A stretch of 25,152 nt of DNA, taken from assembly GCA_964564695.1 (NCBI GenBank), contig CAZMCC010000058.1:1-25152 (forward strand), written 5' to 3'. The position numbers were made by a program, and so were the translations under genes. This DNA is from CAZMCC01 sp964564695. GTDB taxonomy: Bacteria; Planctomycetota; Phycisphaerae; Phycisphaerales; UBA1924. Under the pieces are notes generated by a model, which did no database searches, was not told where the DNA came from, and saw nothing but the letters and a program-made list of their open reading frames with translations. Of the stretch, positions 5,723 to 16,276 are shown piece after piece; within the stretch, counting starts at the first letter, position 1; each line of letters begins with the position of its first letter.

Positions 5723-7180
5723 CTTCGGTGGCCCGGGGGGCGGGGTCGCGGCGTTGCCGGTGTTCTGGAGGTCGTGGCGCATCATGCGCCATCCCTCGCC
5801 TCTCGTGCGGCGGCCCGCGAAGCCGGTCAGGCACACGGCCATTCCGGCCTTGGTTTCCTTGGCGGTGTTGCCGATGACCAGGAAGACGTCGAGCCTGCCG
5901 TCGGCGTCGAGGTCGGCGATGATCGGGCCGTGGCTGCTCTGGTCGCACTTGATGCCGACGGCCTTGGCGACGTCGAGCTCGTAGAGGACGACGCCGTCGC
6001 GTCCGCGCAGGACGCGGAAGAGGCCGGCGCCGGTGAGGTAGGCGAGGTCGGGATAGGCGTCGTCGTCGAGGTCGGCGACGCTGACGCCTCGGGTGGTGGA
6101 GTCCATGCCGTTGGTTTCGTCGGCGGGGACGGACCACATGATGGTGCCGTCGGGGCGGATGGCGGTGATGCGCTGGCTGGTGGAGACGGCCTCGGGGCGT
6201 GCGTCGCCCTCGAGATCGACGAGGGTGATGGGGGCCATGAAATAGCGGTCGCCGGGCTTGACGGTCCAGAGGACGCGCCCGTCGCGCGCGAAGGCGTAGA
6301 CGGTGGCGTCGTAGCTGCCGATGACGAACTCGGGGAAGCCGTCGGCGTCAAGGTCGCCCATGGCGGGGCCGTGGTAGATGTGCGAGCCGGTGGCGACGTT
6401 CCACAATTCGTCGCCATCGCGTCCGCTGACGGCGTGGATTTTGTGGTCGCCGTTGAAGTTGGCGGCGATGAAGTCGGGGATGCCGTCGGTGTCGAGGTCG
6501 GTGATGATGGGGCACGACTGGACGGCGCCGGGGGCGACCTTGAGCGTTCGGACGACCGTGCCGTCGCGGCCGTCGAGGACGTGGAGGTTGCCGGCGAAGG
6601 TTCCGACGACGATGGCGGTGGCGTTGTCGACGTCGTGGACCTTGGCGTCGGCGGTCAGGCCTTTCATGGGGCCGATCCACGGCGGGGTGTCGATGCACTC
6701 GGCCGGGGGCAGCTTGCGGATCCACTTGATGCGGCCGGTGGCGGCGTCGAACGCCATGACGCGGGAGAGGTTGGAGATGGGGGCGATGAGCTCGAGCTTG
6801 CCGTCGGCGTCGACATCGGCGAACTTCATCGAGGCATCGATGCAGCAGTCGACCTCGGGGGTGTATTGCCAGATGACGGAGCCGTCGCGTCCGCGCAGGA
6901 CGCGGATGGTCCCGTCGCCGAAGTAGGTGCCGAAGGCGACGTCGAGCTTGCCGTCGGCGTCGACGTCGGCGATGGCGCCGGCGCCGAAGGAGGTCGACTT
7001 GATGGGGACTTTCCAGAGGACGGTGGGGGCGCGCGGGGGGGTTGGGGCCGGGTCGGGCACGGGGGGCGGGGCCGGCGGCGGCGGCGGCGCGGCGTCGTCG
7101 GGCTGAGCGGACACGGGGGCGCACGCGAGCAGCAGCGCGGCCAAAGCCACGAACGATGGGGACCGGAGGGGTGCGCGCAT
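5720..7180 (-). CDS. Secreted FG-GAP/VCBS repeat beta-propeller protein
   Basis: The 486-residue product has a signal peptide (about residues 1-25, ending PVSAQ) and a proline-rich linker (about 28-50). At least seven repeats then follow, each with an acidic Ca-binding-like loop: DVDADGKLD, DVDADGKLE, DLDTDGIPD, DLDADGFPE, DLEGDARPE, DLDDDAYPD and DLDADGRLD. These FG-GAP/VCBS units build a beta-propeller as in integrin alpha chains. Between them lie PQQ-propeller-like segments (VLRGRDGSVIWQY, VLDGRDGTVVRTL, AFARDGRVLW). The end GWRMMRHDLQNTGNA is a closing motif often seen in such proteins. It is expected at the cell surface or in the periplasm; the ligand is unknown. The ATG at 7178-7180 has a perfect AGGAGGT site 4 bases upstream, which decides the start. 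The stop codon is supplied by a REP-like element. Confidence 0.88.
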   Translation of the reverse strand: MRAPLRSPSFVALAALLLACAPVSAQPDDAAPPPPPAPPPVPDPAPTPPRAPTVLWKVPIKSTSFGAGAIADVDADGKLDVAFGTYFGDGTIRVLRGRDGSVIWQYTPEVDCCIDASMKFADVDADGKLELIAPISNLSRVMAFDAATGRIKWIRKLPPAECIDTPPWIGPMKGLTADAKVHDVDNATAIVVGTFAGNLHVLDGRDGTVVRTLKVAPGAVQSCPIITDLDTDGIPDFIAANFNGDHKIHAVSGRDGDELWNVATGSHIYHGPAMGDLDADGFPEFVIGSYDATVYAFARDGRVLWTVKPGDRYFMAPITLVDLEGDARPEAVSTSQRITAIRPDGTIMWSVPADETNGMDSTTRGVSVADLDDDAYPDLAYLTGAGLFRVLRGRDGVVLYELDVAKAVGIKCDQSSHGPIIADLDADGRLDVFLVIGNTAKETKAGMAVCLTGFAGRRTRGEGWRMMRHDLQNTGNAATPPPGPPK

Positions 7181-7303
7181 GGGGACCTCCTGCTCTGGCA
7201 GTCTACCACGGTGAGGCGGGCGGGGTGCGGGAAGGTCGGGGGCGCGGGCGTGCGCGGGGCTGGTGAGCCGATGTGCGGACCGCATTTCGCGTACGATGCG
7301 ACG

Positions 7304-8995
7304 ATGTCACCGTCGCCCATCGTGCGCCGGATTCAGCACGTGCAGCGCTATGCGCAGGTGCTGGAGGTGCTTGCGCACCAGGGGTTCGCGGACTTCGCGC
7401 AGCAGGTCGGGCTCGACACGCTCATCGACCGCGGGCTGGCGGTGATCGGGCGGGCGCGGGAAGAGAAGCCCGAACAGGTGCCGGTGCCGGTGCGGGTGCG
7501 GGTGCGGCGCGCGATGGAGGAGCTGGGGCCGACGTTCGTGAAGCTTGGCCAGGTGCTGAGCACGCGGGCGGACCTGGTGCCGCAGCAGTGGGCCGACGAG
7601 TTCAAGAAGCTGCAGAACAATGTTCCCGGGGTCGAGTACAGCGTCATGCAGAAGGTGCTCGAGGAGGAGTTCCCCGGGCGGGTGAAGAAGCTGTTCCGGT
7701 CGATCCAGAAGAAGCCGATCGGCGCGGGCTCGATGGCGCAGGTGCACCGGGCCCGGCTCCGCGACGGCACGAGGATCGTGCTGAAGATCCTGCGCCCGGG
7801 GATCCGCGAGGTCACGGCCATCGACATGGAGATCCTGCGGTCGGTGGCGGAACTCATCGAGGAGCACTTCGCGAACCTCGGGTACAGCCCGGTGGAGGCG
7901 GTCAGCGAGTTTGCCAAGGAGCTCAAGCGCGAGGTTGACCTCACGCACGAGGGACGCTCGACCGACCGTCTGCGGGGGCTCTTCAAGGACGACGAGGAGG
8001 TCGTCTTCCCGGTCGTGCACTGGGAGGCGACCACGATCAACGTGCTCGCGATGGACGAGATCGACGGGCTGGTCCTCTCCCAGCTGAAGCCCGACGCGCT
8101 GAGCGACGGTGACCGCAGGAGGGTCGTGGAGAACGGCGCCCGGGCGGTGTTCCTGCAATGCCTGGATTACGGGTTCTTTCACGCCGACCCGCACCCGGGC
8201 AACCTCCTGGCGCTGCCCGGCGGGCGGATCGCGTTCGTCGACTGCGGCATGACGGGGTCGCTCGACCCCAACACGACCCAGCACCTGGCGAACCTTGTGT
8301 CGGGGGTGGCGTCGGGGGACCTGGAGCGGGTCATCACGGCCGCGGGAGCGATCGCGGACATAGACGGGGAGAAGCTCGAGGACCGCGGGCTGCGTTCGGA
8401 CGTGGACGCGATCGTGTCGCAGTTCCGCGGCGCGACGCTGGACCAGCTGAACCTGGGACGTGTGCTGCAGGACTTTTTCGGGGTGTTGCGGGCGCACCAG
8501 GTCCGGTGCCCGGCCGACATCATCCTGCTCATCAAGGCGCTGACGACGATCGAGTCGGTGGCCCGCGAGCTCGACCCGGAGTTCGAGCTGGTGCCGTTCG
8601 TGCGCCCGTACGTGGAGGACCTGGTCGGGCGGCGCTACGGGATCTTCGCGATCAAGCGGCGGATCGAGCGGAGCATGCTGAGGTACCTGGAGCTGGCGGA
8701 GGACCTTCCCGACGAAGTGCGCCCGATCCTGGCGCAGCTCCGCCGGAACAAGCTGGCGGTGAACATCGAGCACCGCGGGCTGCACCGGATCACGCGCACG
8801 ATCGAGCACGCGAGCCGCAACATCTCGTTCGCACTGATCTTCGCGGCGATGCTCGTCGGGTCGGCGATCCTGGTGCTTGCGGCGGAGCGGGCGGGGTCGT
8901 CAATCTTCACGACGCTGGGGATCGTGGGCTTCGTGGCCGCAGCGATCCTGGTCGGAATATGGATGATCGCGAACTGGCGCCGGCGCGACGACTAG
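7304..8995 (+). CDS. ABC1/UbiB family atypical kinase-like protein with two C-terminal membrane helices
   Basis: The 563-residue product shows every hallmark of the ABC1/UbiB/ADCK family. The KxGQ motif lies at about 80-83 (FVKLGQVLSTRADLVP) and the glycine/alanine-rich nucleotide loop at 139-147 (IGAGSMAQV). The conserved Lys is Lys161 (VLKILRPG), the catalytic HADPHPGN is at 293-300, and the metal-binding Asp is Asp313 in DCG instead of DFG. Two hydrophobic segments near the C-terminus (about 503-520 and 530-552) anchor it in the inner membrane, as in UbiB. Family members support isoprenoid quinone biosynthesis, probably through ATPase-driven lipid handling and not protein phosphorylation. 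No quinone biosynthesis genes are adjacent. The start is uncertain: ATG 7304 gives the usual N-terminus but has no good ribosome binding site, while ATG 7271 adds 11 residues and has GGTGAG upstream. The open frame continues far upstream, but that part is opposite the FG-GAP gene and is not coding. Confidence 0.9.
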   Translation: MSPSPIVRRIQHVQRYAQVLEVLAHQGFADFAQQVGLDTLIDRGLAVIGRAREEKPEQVPVPVRVRVRRAMEELGPTFVKLGQVLSTRADLVPQQWADEFKKLQNNVPGVEYSVMQKVLEEEFPGRVKKLFRSIQKKPIGAGSMAQVHRARLRDGTRIVLKILRPGIREVTAIDMEILRSVAELIEEHFANLGYSPVEAVSEFAKELKREVDLTHEGRSTDRLRGLFKDDEEVVFPVVHWEATTINVLAMDEIDGLVLSQLKPDALSDGDRRRVVENGARAVFLQCLDYGFFHADPHPGNLLALPGGRIAFVDCGMTGSLDPNTTQHLANLVSGVASGDLERVITAAGAIADIDGEKLEDRGLRSDVDAIVSQFRGATLDQLNLGRVLQDFFGVLRAHQVRCPADIILLIKALTTIESVARELDPEFELVPFVRPYVEDLVGRRYGIFAIKRRIERSMLRYLELAEDLPDEVRPILAQLRRNKLAVNIEHRGLHRITRTIEHASRNISFALIFAAMLVGSAILVLAAERAGSSIFTTLGIVGFVAAAILVGIWMIANWRRRDD

Positions 8996-9780
8996 CTCTT
9001 GCGGCCCTTTTTCGAGGCCTTCTTGGCTGGCCCCTTGACGGGCCCCTTGCGTGCGGGGGACTTCTTCGCCGCTTTCTTCCTGGGCGCTTCCTTCTTCGGC
9101 GCCGGCTTGCTCACGGACGCCCGAGGCGCGGAAGCCGGGCGCCTGGGCGCGACGGCGTCGGCGAGGCCTTCGAGGAGCCCGCCCGCGCCCATGGCCAGGG
9201 CGCTGGCGCCGCGGCGAGTCGCGTCGAGGCCGGCGCGGACCGTCTCTCCGGCGAGCTCGCCCCAGCGCCCGTCCGCGGCGTCCTTCGCGTCTCTCAACGC
9301 GCCGGTGACTTTGGGCGCCGTGCGCTTGGCCCGGGCAACGAGGGAGTCGAGCTCTTCTCGCACGTCCTTGGACGCCTTACCGGCGAAGTGCTCGACGGCG
9401 CCCAGGAGCTCGTCGTTGGCGGCGCGGATGCGCTTCGTGGCCGCGGGCACGTCTTTGTCCAGAAGCGAGGATCCGTGCTTGCGCAGGTCGCCCGCGGTGG
9501 CGGACCCGGCGGAGGCGAGGGCGTGCACGCCCTCGCGCAGCCCGTCGAAAACCTCGCGCAGGACGTTGCGCCCGGAGCGGGGGACGCTGGCGTCCACGCC
9601 CTCGAGGGCGCCGTCGAAGACGTCCTGAACAAACTCGGTGACGTCGCTGCCCGAGAGTGACCGATCTCGCAGCAGGCGAACCGAGAGCTCGCGGACGCGA
9701 TCACGCACCGCCTCGGCGCTGCGGGCGGCGTCCCGGGCGTGGGCCCTGGTGGACTGGTGGGAAGACTTCGAGGTGGCCAT
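8992..9780 (-). CDS. Helical protein with histone-H1-like Lys/Ala/Pro-rich C-terminal tail
   Basis: The 262-residue product has two parts. Residues 1-205 are helical and charged with repeated small-residue patterns (FVQDVFDGALEGVD, LREVFDGLREGVHALAS, ETVRAGLDATRRGASALA), somewhat like DUF6781-type or phasin-like helical proteins. I am not sure of the family. Residues 218-262 are built almost only from Lys, Ala, Pro, Arg and Gly with KKAAKKSPARKGP-type repeats, like eukaryotic histone H1 tails and bacterial Hc1/AlgP-type proteins that bind DNA or other polyanions. There is no signal peptide. The ATG at 9778-9780 has GGAG 8 bases upstream; a TTG two codons earlier is less likely. The stop codon shares the palindrome CTAG with the stop of the convergent kinase-like gene. 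A run of nine G lies about 27 bases upstream of the start. Confidence 0.75.
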   Translation of the reverse strand: MATSKSSHQSTRAHARDAARSAEAVRDRVRELSVRLLRDRSLSGSDVTEFVQDVFDGALEGVDASVPRSGRNVLREVFDGLREGVHALASAGSATAGDLRKHGSSLLDKDVPAATKRIRAANDELLGAVEHFAGKASKDVREELDSLVARAKRTAPKVTGALRDAKDAADGRWGELAGETVRAGLDATRRGASALAMGAGGLLEGLADAVAPRRPASAPRASVSKPAPKKEAPRKKAAKKSPARKGPVKGPAKKASKKGRKS

Positions 9781-9947
9781 TGGCAATCTCCGGTGAGGCT
9801 GCGCACGGGGGGGGGCGGGGGACCCGATGCGTCACGATAGCGTCGGGCACGGCGCGCGGGCTCTCGCGCATGAGAAACCTCTTATCGCGACAGTCTACCC
9901 GCGCACAGACCCCGGGGGCTAACGGACTGAGCGGGCGCGGGAGTCAC

Positions 9948-10589
9948 TCAGCGCTTGGCGCGCGGGGTGCGCTTCTTGGCGCGGCGCGAGGTGAAGCCGC
10001 TGGGGGTGAGGATGAACTGGAGGCTGATGCAGCGGCGGCCGGCGGCGTCGGCGTCGGACTCGGCGTCGGACTCGGCGTGGGGGTCGGGCGGCTTGCGGGC
10101 GGCGCGGATGATGGCGGTCGCGCTCGCGAGGTGGCGGTTGAGCGTGCGGAGGTCTTCGGGGGTGAGCCAGCCGCGAGCGCGGGCGCCCCAGACGGCGCGG
10201 TCGTCGCCGCGGGTGGGACCGAGGTTGTCGGCGAGGGCGCGGCGGAAGTCGCGCATGGCGATGCGCTGCAGGGCGCTGATGCAGTTGGCGACGTCGGCGG
10301 AGCGGACGGGCTTCTCGTAGCTCATGACGAGGGGACGGACCGAGACGTCGTAGACGACGTAGACCTGCCTGCCGACCTTGCGGCGCTCGACGACGCGGAT
10401 GAGGTCGACGCGCTCGAGGACGCGAAGGTGGTGGTAGAGCCCGTCGGCGGGGCGGCCCAGGAGCGCGGCGAGGGCGGCCACGGAGCACGGGCCGCCGGTC
10501 TCGAGGGCGTCAACGATCTCCTGGCGTGCCGGGGCGACCAGGGCGCGGACCTGGGCGGGTCTGGAGACGGTGGGGAGGAGGGATGTCAC
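9948..10589 (-). CDS. ArsR-type winged-helix transcription regulator
   Basis: The 213-residue product has an ArsR-like winged helix at about residues 15-82. The recognition helix region is CSVAALAALLGRPADGLYHHLRVLE (about 35-59) and the wing is around RRKVGRQVYVV. This Tyr-His-His-Leu core is typical of ArsR/GntR-like dimeric repressors. The rest (about 90-170) is helical and may dimerise or sense a ligand; I see no clear Cys metal site. The C-terminus has an ESDAESDAD repeat and a very basic end (RRAKKRTPRAKR). The start is a GTG (10587-10589) with no ribosome binding site. A TATTCT hexamer 6 bases upstream could be a -10 box placing transcription near the GTG, so the mRNA may be leaderless. 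A 20-bp palindrome 13 bases upstream is probably its operator, giving autoregulation. Confidence 0.82.
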   Translation of the reverse strand: MTSLLPTVSRPAQVRALVAPARQEIVDALETGGPCSVAALAALLGRPADGLYHHLRVLERVDLIRVVERRKVGRQVYVVYDVSVRPLVMSYEKPVRSADVANCISALQRIAMRDFRRALADNLGPTRGDDRAVWGARARGWLTPEDLRTLNRHLASATAIIRAARKPPDPHAESDAESDADAAGRRCISLQFILTPSGFTSRRAKKRTPRAKR

Positions 10590-10601
10590 GATTGAAGAAT
10601 A

Positions 10602-10621
10602 GCACGATTATTAAATCGTGC
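10602..10621. promoter_or_regulatory. Candidate operator of the ArsR-type regulator
   Basis: This is a perfect 20-bp inverted repeat with 8-bp arms GCACGATT and AATCGTGC around ATTA. It is one of the few AT-rich spots in the region and lies 13-32 bases upstream of the regulator's GTG start, overlapping or flanking the expected promoter. Autorepressors of the ArsR family bind such dyads. It also sits 87 bases beyond the 3' end of the tRNA gene, which reads in the same direction. Confidence 0.7.
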
Positions 10622-10707
10622 CACTCCCGCCCACCACCCTGGGGCGGGGCATGTCCGGTGGCACGCCCGGCGTCCTGGGCCGGCTCGTCGCAACGTCGAC
10701 GTCGAAG

Positions 10708-10792
10708 TGGCCCCGGTGGGACTCGAACCCACACGTCCCTTTCGGGACAGCGGATTTTAAGTCCGCTGCGTCTGCCGTTCCGCCACAGGGCC
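10708..10792 (-). tRNA. trnL-UAA: tRNA-Leu (anticodon UAA)
   Basis: The 85-nt class II tRNA folds completely. The acceptor arms are GGCCCTG and CGGGGCC with discriminator A. The anticodon stem GCGGA/TCCGC encloses the loop CTTAAAA with anticodon TAA, which reads UUA and UUG leucine codons. The T arm GTGGG-TTCGAGT-CCCAC is present. The long variable arm GTCCC-GAAA-GGGAC is typical of leucine and serine tRNAs. The CCA end is not encoded (A is followed by CTT), so it must be added by the CCA-adding enzyme. The 5' end lies only 6 nt behind the stop codon of the RND pump gene on the same strand, so its promoter must lie inside that gene or it is co-transcribed. Confidence 0.95.
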
Positions 10793-10798
10793 GAAGCG

Positions 10799-14010
<3,212 letters not shown>

Positions 14011-14014
<4 letters not shown>

Positions 14015-15597
14015 TGGATGGCTCCCCCCGGGCGTGGCGGGGGCGAGGAGGAAGTGGCAGAGTGGCAGAGTGACAGAGTGGCAGAGTGAAGCTGAACCGA
14101 CGCGCGCTCAATCACTCCGCCACTTCGCCACTTTTCCACTTCGCCACTTCTGTCCGCGCCGGGGGTACCCGCCTCGGGCTCGGGGCGGTCGAGCAGCGGC
14201 GCATCGGGCGGCGTGGCTTCTTCGGGCGGGATTTCAGGGATGGGCGTGCCGATGCGGTCGGCGGAGAGCAGGCCGCAGGCACGCATGAGCGCGAGGTACG
14301 AGGCCTTGGCGATGAAGAGCTCGCCGGTGTACTGCAGCTCGGCGTTGAGCAGGTCGTCCTGAGCCGTGACGCGCTCGAGGTTGGTGCCCAGGCCGGCCTC
14401 GTAGGTGGCCTCGGCGAGTGTGAGGGCCTCGCGGGCGACGTTGACCTGGGTGCGAAGCTCCTCGATGCGGGCCCGCGAGGCGCGGAGCTGGGACTCGAAA
14501 GTCTCGACGTCGCGCCGGACTTCGCGGACGCGCAGGCGGTAATCGAGCACGCGTTCACGGAAGATCGACCACGCGCCGCGGACCTCGGCCTCGATGCGCC
14601 CCGCGGAGAAGATCGGCACGCGGATGGCGATGAGCGACGCGACGCTCGACAGACTGTCGTCGGGGGCCCGCACGAGGAAGTAATCGAGGTTGATGCCGAT
14701 GGCGGGGGCGAACTGGCTGATCGCGGCGTCGACATGCAACCGCGCGGCGGAGGCGTCGTTGCGGGCCGCGACCACGTCCGGGCGATGGGCCCGGGCGAGG
14801 GCGAGCAGGACGTCGATGGGCGGGATCTCGAGCGGCGGGTCGTAGGCGTCTGTGAGGCCCGAGCCGTGGATATCGGCGTTGGTGAGCAGCGCGAGCGTGG
14901 CGCGGGCCTCGCGGGCCTGGCCCCGGGCCTGGATGAGCAGGGCGCGGGTGCGCGACACCTGGGCCTCGATCTGCGCGACGTCGAGCGGGCGGGCGAAACC
15001 GACCTCGTTGCGGGCCTTGACGTCCTTGAGCCGCTCGAGCTGGACGGTGACCGACGACTCGAGCACCTGGCAGAGCCGCTCGGCCCGCAGGGCTTCGTAG
15101 TACGCTCGCACCGTTTGCAGCAACAGGGCCTCGCGCAGGTCGAGGATGAGCCATCTCTCCGAGGCCGCGGTGTACTCGGCGGCCTCGACACTGCGGAAGT
15201 CGCCCATGCCCGTGAGGAGCGTGTACTGGGTCCCGATGCCCGCGTCGGACTGAACGGCCGCCAGGACGCGGGTGTTTTCGCGGACAGCGACGTTGGCGAA
15301 GAGGTTGAAGGTCGGCATGAGGTTCGCGGCCAGTCGCTGGCGCTCGGCGAGGGCCTGGATGTAGCGCTCGCCCTGGGCCGCCAGCTGCTCGTTGCGGGCG
15401 GCGGTGAGTCGCAGGGCGTCGGCAAGCGAGAGGTCGTCGCCCGCGGCGTGTGTGGGGAGCGATCCGGGCGGATCGGAGATCTCTCGATAGCTCTCGACGT
15501 CGGCCTGCTGGTCGGTCGCGCACGAGGCGATCACCGCGCACAGCACGAGGGCCGCGCCGGCATGTGTGCCCCACCCCCCCCACCGACGTGCGCTCAC
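14011..15597 (-). CDS. TolC/OprM-type outer-membrane efflux lipoprotein with repeat-derived tail
   Basis: The 528-residue product begins with a signal peptide ending in VIASC (Cys26), so it is a lipoprotein of the OprM type. It contains two outer-membrane efflux protein (OEP) repeats. Long helices such as LADALRLTAARNEQLAAQGERY, VLESSVTVQLERLKDVKARNEVGFARPLDVAQIEAQVSR and LTLAEATYEAGLGTNLERVTAQDDLLNAEL are typical of the coiled-coil channel. The C-terminal segment (about 484-528) is not channel sequence: it is the translation of an inverted, tandem repeat element at 14053-14150. The start is a GTG whose GTGA overlaps the tetR stop, and the stop overlaps the GTG of the pump. A run of eight G bases lies in the signal-peptide region. 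Together with the pump and adaptor it forms a tripartite exporter. Confidence 0.9.
14053..14150. repeat. Inverted element with tandem AGTGGCAG-type units inside the TolC gene
   Basis: The left part (14053-14088) is built of near-identical 8-9-base units AGTGGCAG. The right part (14113-14150) is the inverse type with CACTTCGC-like units. About 24 unrelated bases lie between. The two arms can pair as a long hairpin. In the gene's reading frame the right part gives EVEKWRSGGV and the left part LHSATLSLCHSAT. The composition differs from the surrounding coding sequence, and the structure suggests a mobile or dispersed palindromic element. No second copy is in this window. Confidence 0.65.
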
Positions 15598-16205
15598 GGA
15601 CGGGCCCCGCCGCTCTTCACGCCCAGACCGCGGCTGAGGATGTGGAGCATGTGCTCGCCGAGCGACGCCGCGGTCATCCCGTCGGGCGGATAGAGCATCG
15701 CGCCGCGGACGAACGAGAAGACGTACTGCGTGGTGAGGCCCGGGCAGGGGTCGACGAGTTCACCCGACTCGACACCGGCGCGGATGGTCCGCTCGATGCG
15801 ATCGGCGAGCCCCTTGCGGATGCGCTGCAGCTCCGGATCTTCCGGCGTGAGCAGGCCGCTGCGCATGATGCGGTAGACTCCCGGGTGGGCGAACGCGAAG
15901 TCGACGATAGCGGTGACGGTGGCGCGGATGGCGTCCCAGGCGCTGGTGCAGGCCGGCAGCTCACGATCGAGCCGCTGGCTCACCATGGCAAAGCCCCGCC
16001 GGATGACGGCGAGGTAGACGTCTTCCTTGCGTTCCCAATAGAGGTAGACGGTGCCTTTGCCCACGCGGGCGCGCGCGGCGATGTCCTCGAGCCGCACCTC
16101 GTGGAAAGGTTTGGTCGCGAACAATTCTGCAGCCCCGTCCAAAATCCGATCGGCTTTCGTAGCCTCGTCAGACGCCAACAACGAACTCCCCGGAGACCCG
16201 GCCAA
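15594..16205 (-). CDS. TetR-family transcription regulator of the efflux locus
   Basis: The 203-residue product has a classical TetR helix-turn-helix at about residues 25-66 (RILDGAAELFATKPFHEVRLEDIAARARVGKGTVYLYWERKEDVYLAVI), with recognition residues VGKGTVYLYW. The C-terminal ligand-binding part (about 70-203) is all-helical. The gene is first in the leftward operon tetR-tolC-pump, overlaps the next gene by GTGA, and is divergent from the adaptor gene. It therefore probably represses both directions through the palindrome at 16211-16224. The start is uncertain: TTG 16205 lies 6 bases from the palindrome and has no ribosome binding site, while an internal TTG at 16178 has GGGGAG 7 bases upstream and would still keep the full DNA-binding domain. 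Confidence 0.88.
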   Translation of the reverse strand: MAGSPGSSLLASDEATKADRILDGAAELFATKPFHEVRLEDIAARARVGKGTVYLYWERKEDVYLAVIRRGFAMVSQRLDRELPACTSAWDAIRATVTAIVDFAFAHPGVYRIMRSGLLTPEDPELQRIRKGLADRIERTIRAGVESGELVDPCPGLTTQYVFSFVRGAMLYPPDGMTAASLGEHMLHILSRGLGVKSGGARP

Positions 16206-16210
16206 AGAGA

Positions 16211-16224
16211 ACTGACTGGTCAGT
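16211..16224. promoter_or_regulatory. Candidate TetR operator between tetR and the adaptor gene
   Basis: ACTGACTGGTCAGT is a perfect inverted repeat (ACTGAC, 2-base centre, GTCAGT), in the size range and base pattern of known TetR-family operators. It sits in the short region between divergent genes, next to weak promoter-like hexamers on both strands (for example CTGACT and TACTCT reading right). A single regulator bound here could control both operons. Confidence 0.7.
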
Positions 16225-16276
16225 ACTGGAATACTCTAGCCACGTGGACACGCGGACACTCAAGGATCCTTTTCGA

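Noticed and set aside
5606..7303. Long plus-strand open frame continuous with the kinase-like gene
   Set aside because: It lies opposite the FG-GAP gene, whose codons, signal peptide and repeats are clear. The upstream part is a low-complexity Gly/Asp/Val translation of the antisense strand and is only a result of high GC content.
10693..10702. ACGTCGACGT palindrome downstream of the tRNA
   Set aside because: It is short, self-complementary by composition and without a T tract or context that would mark it as a terminator or operator.
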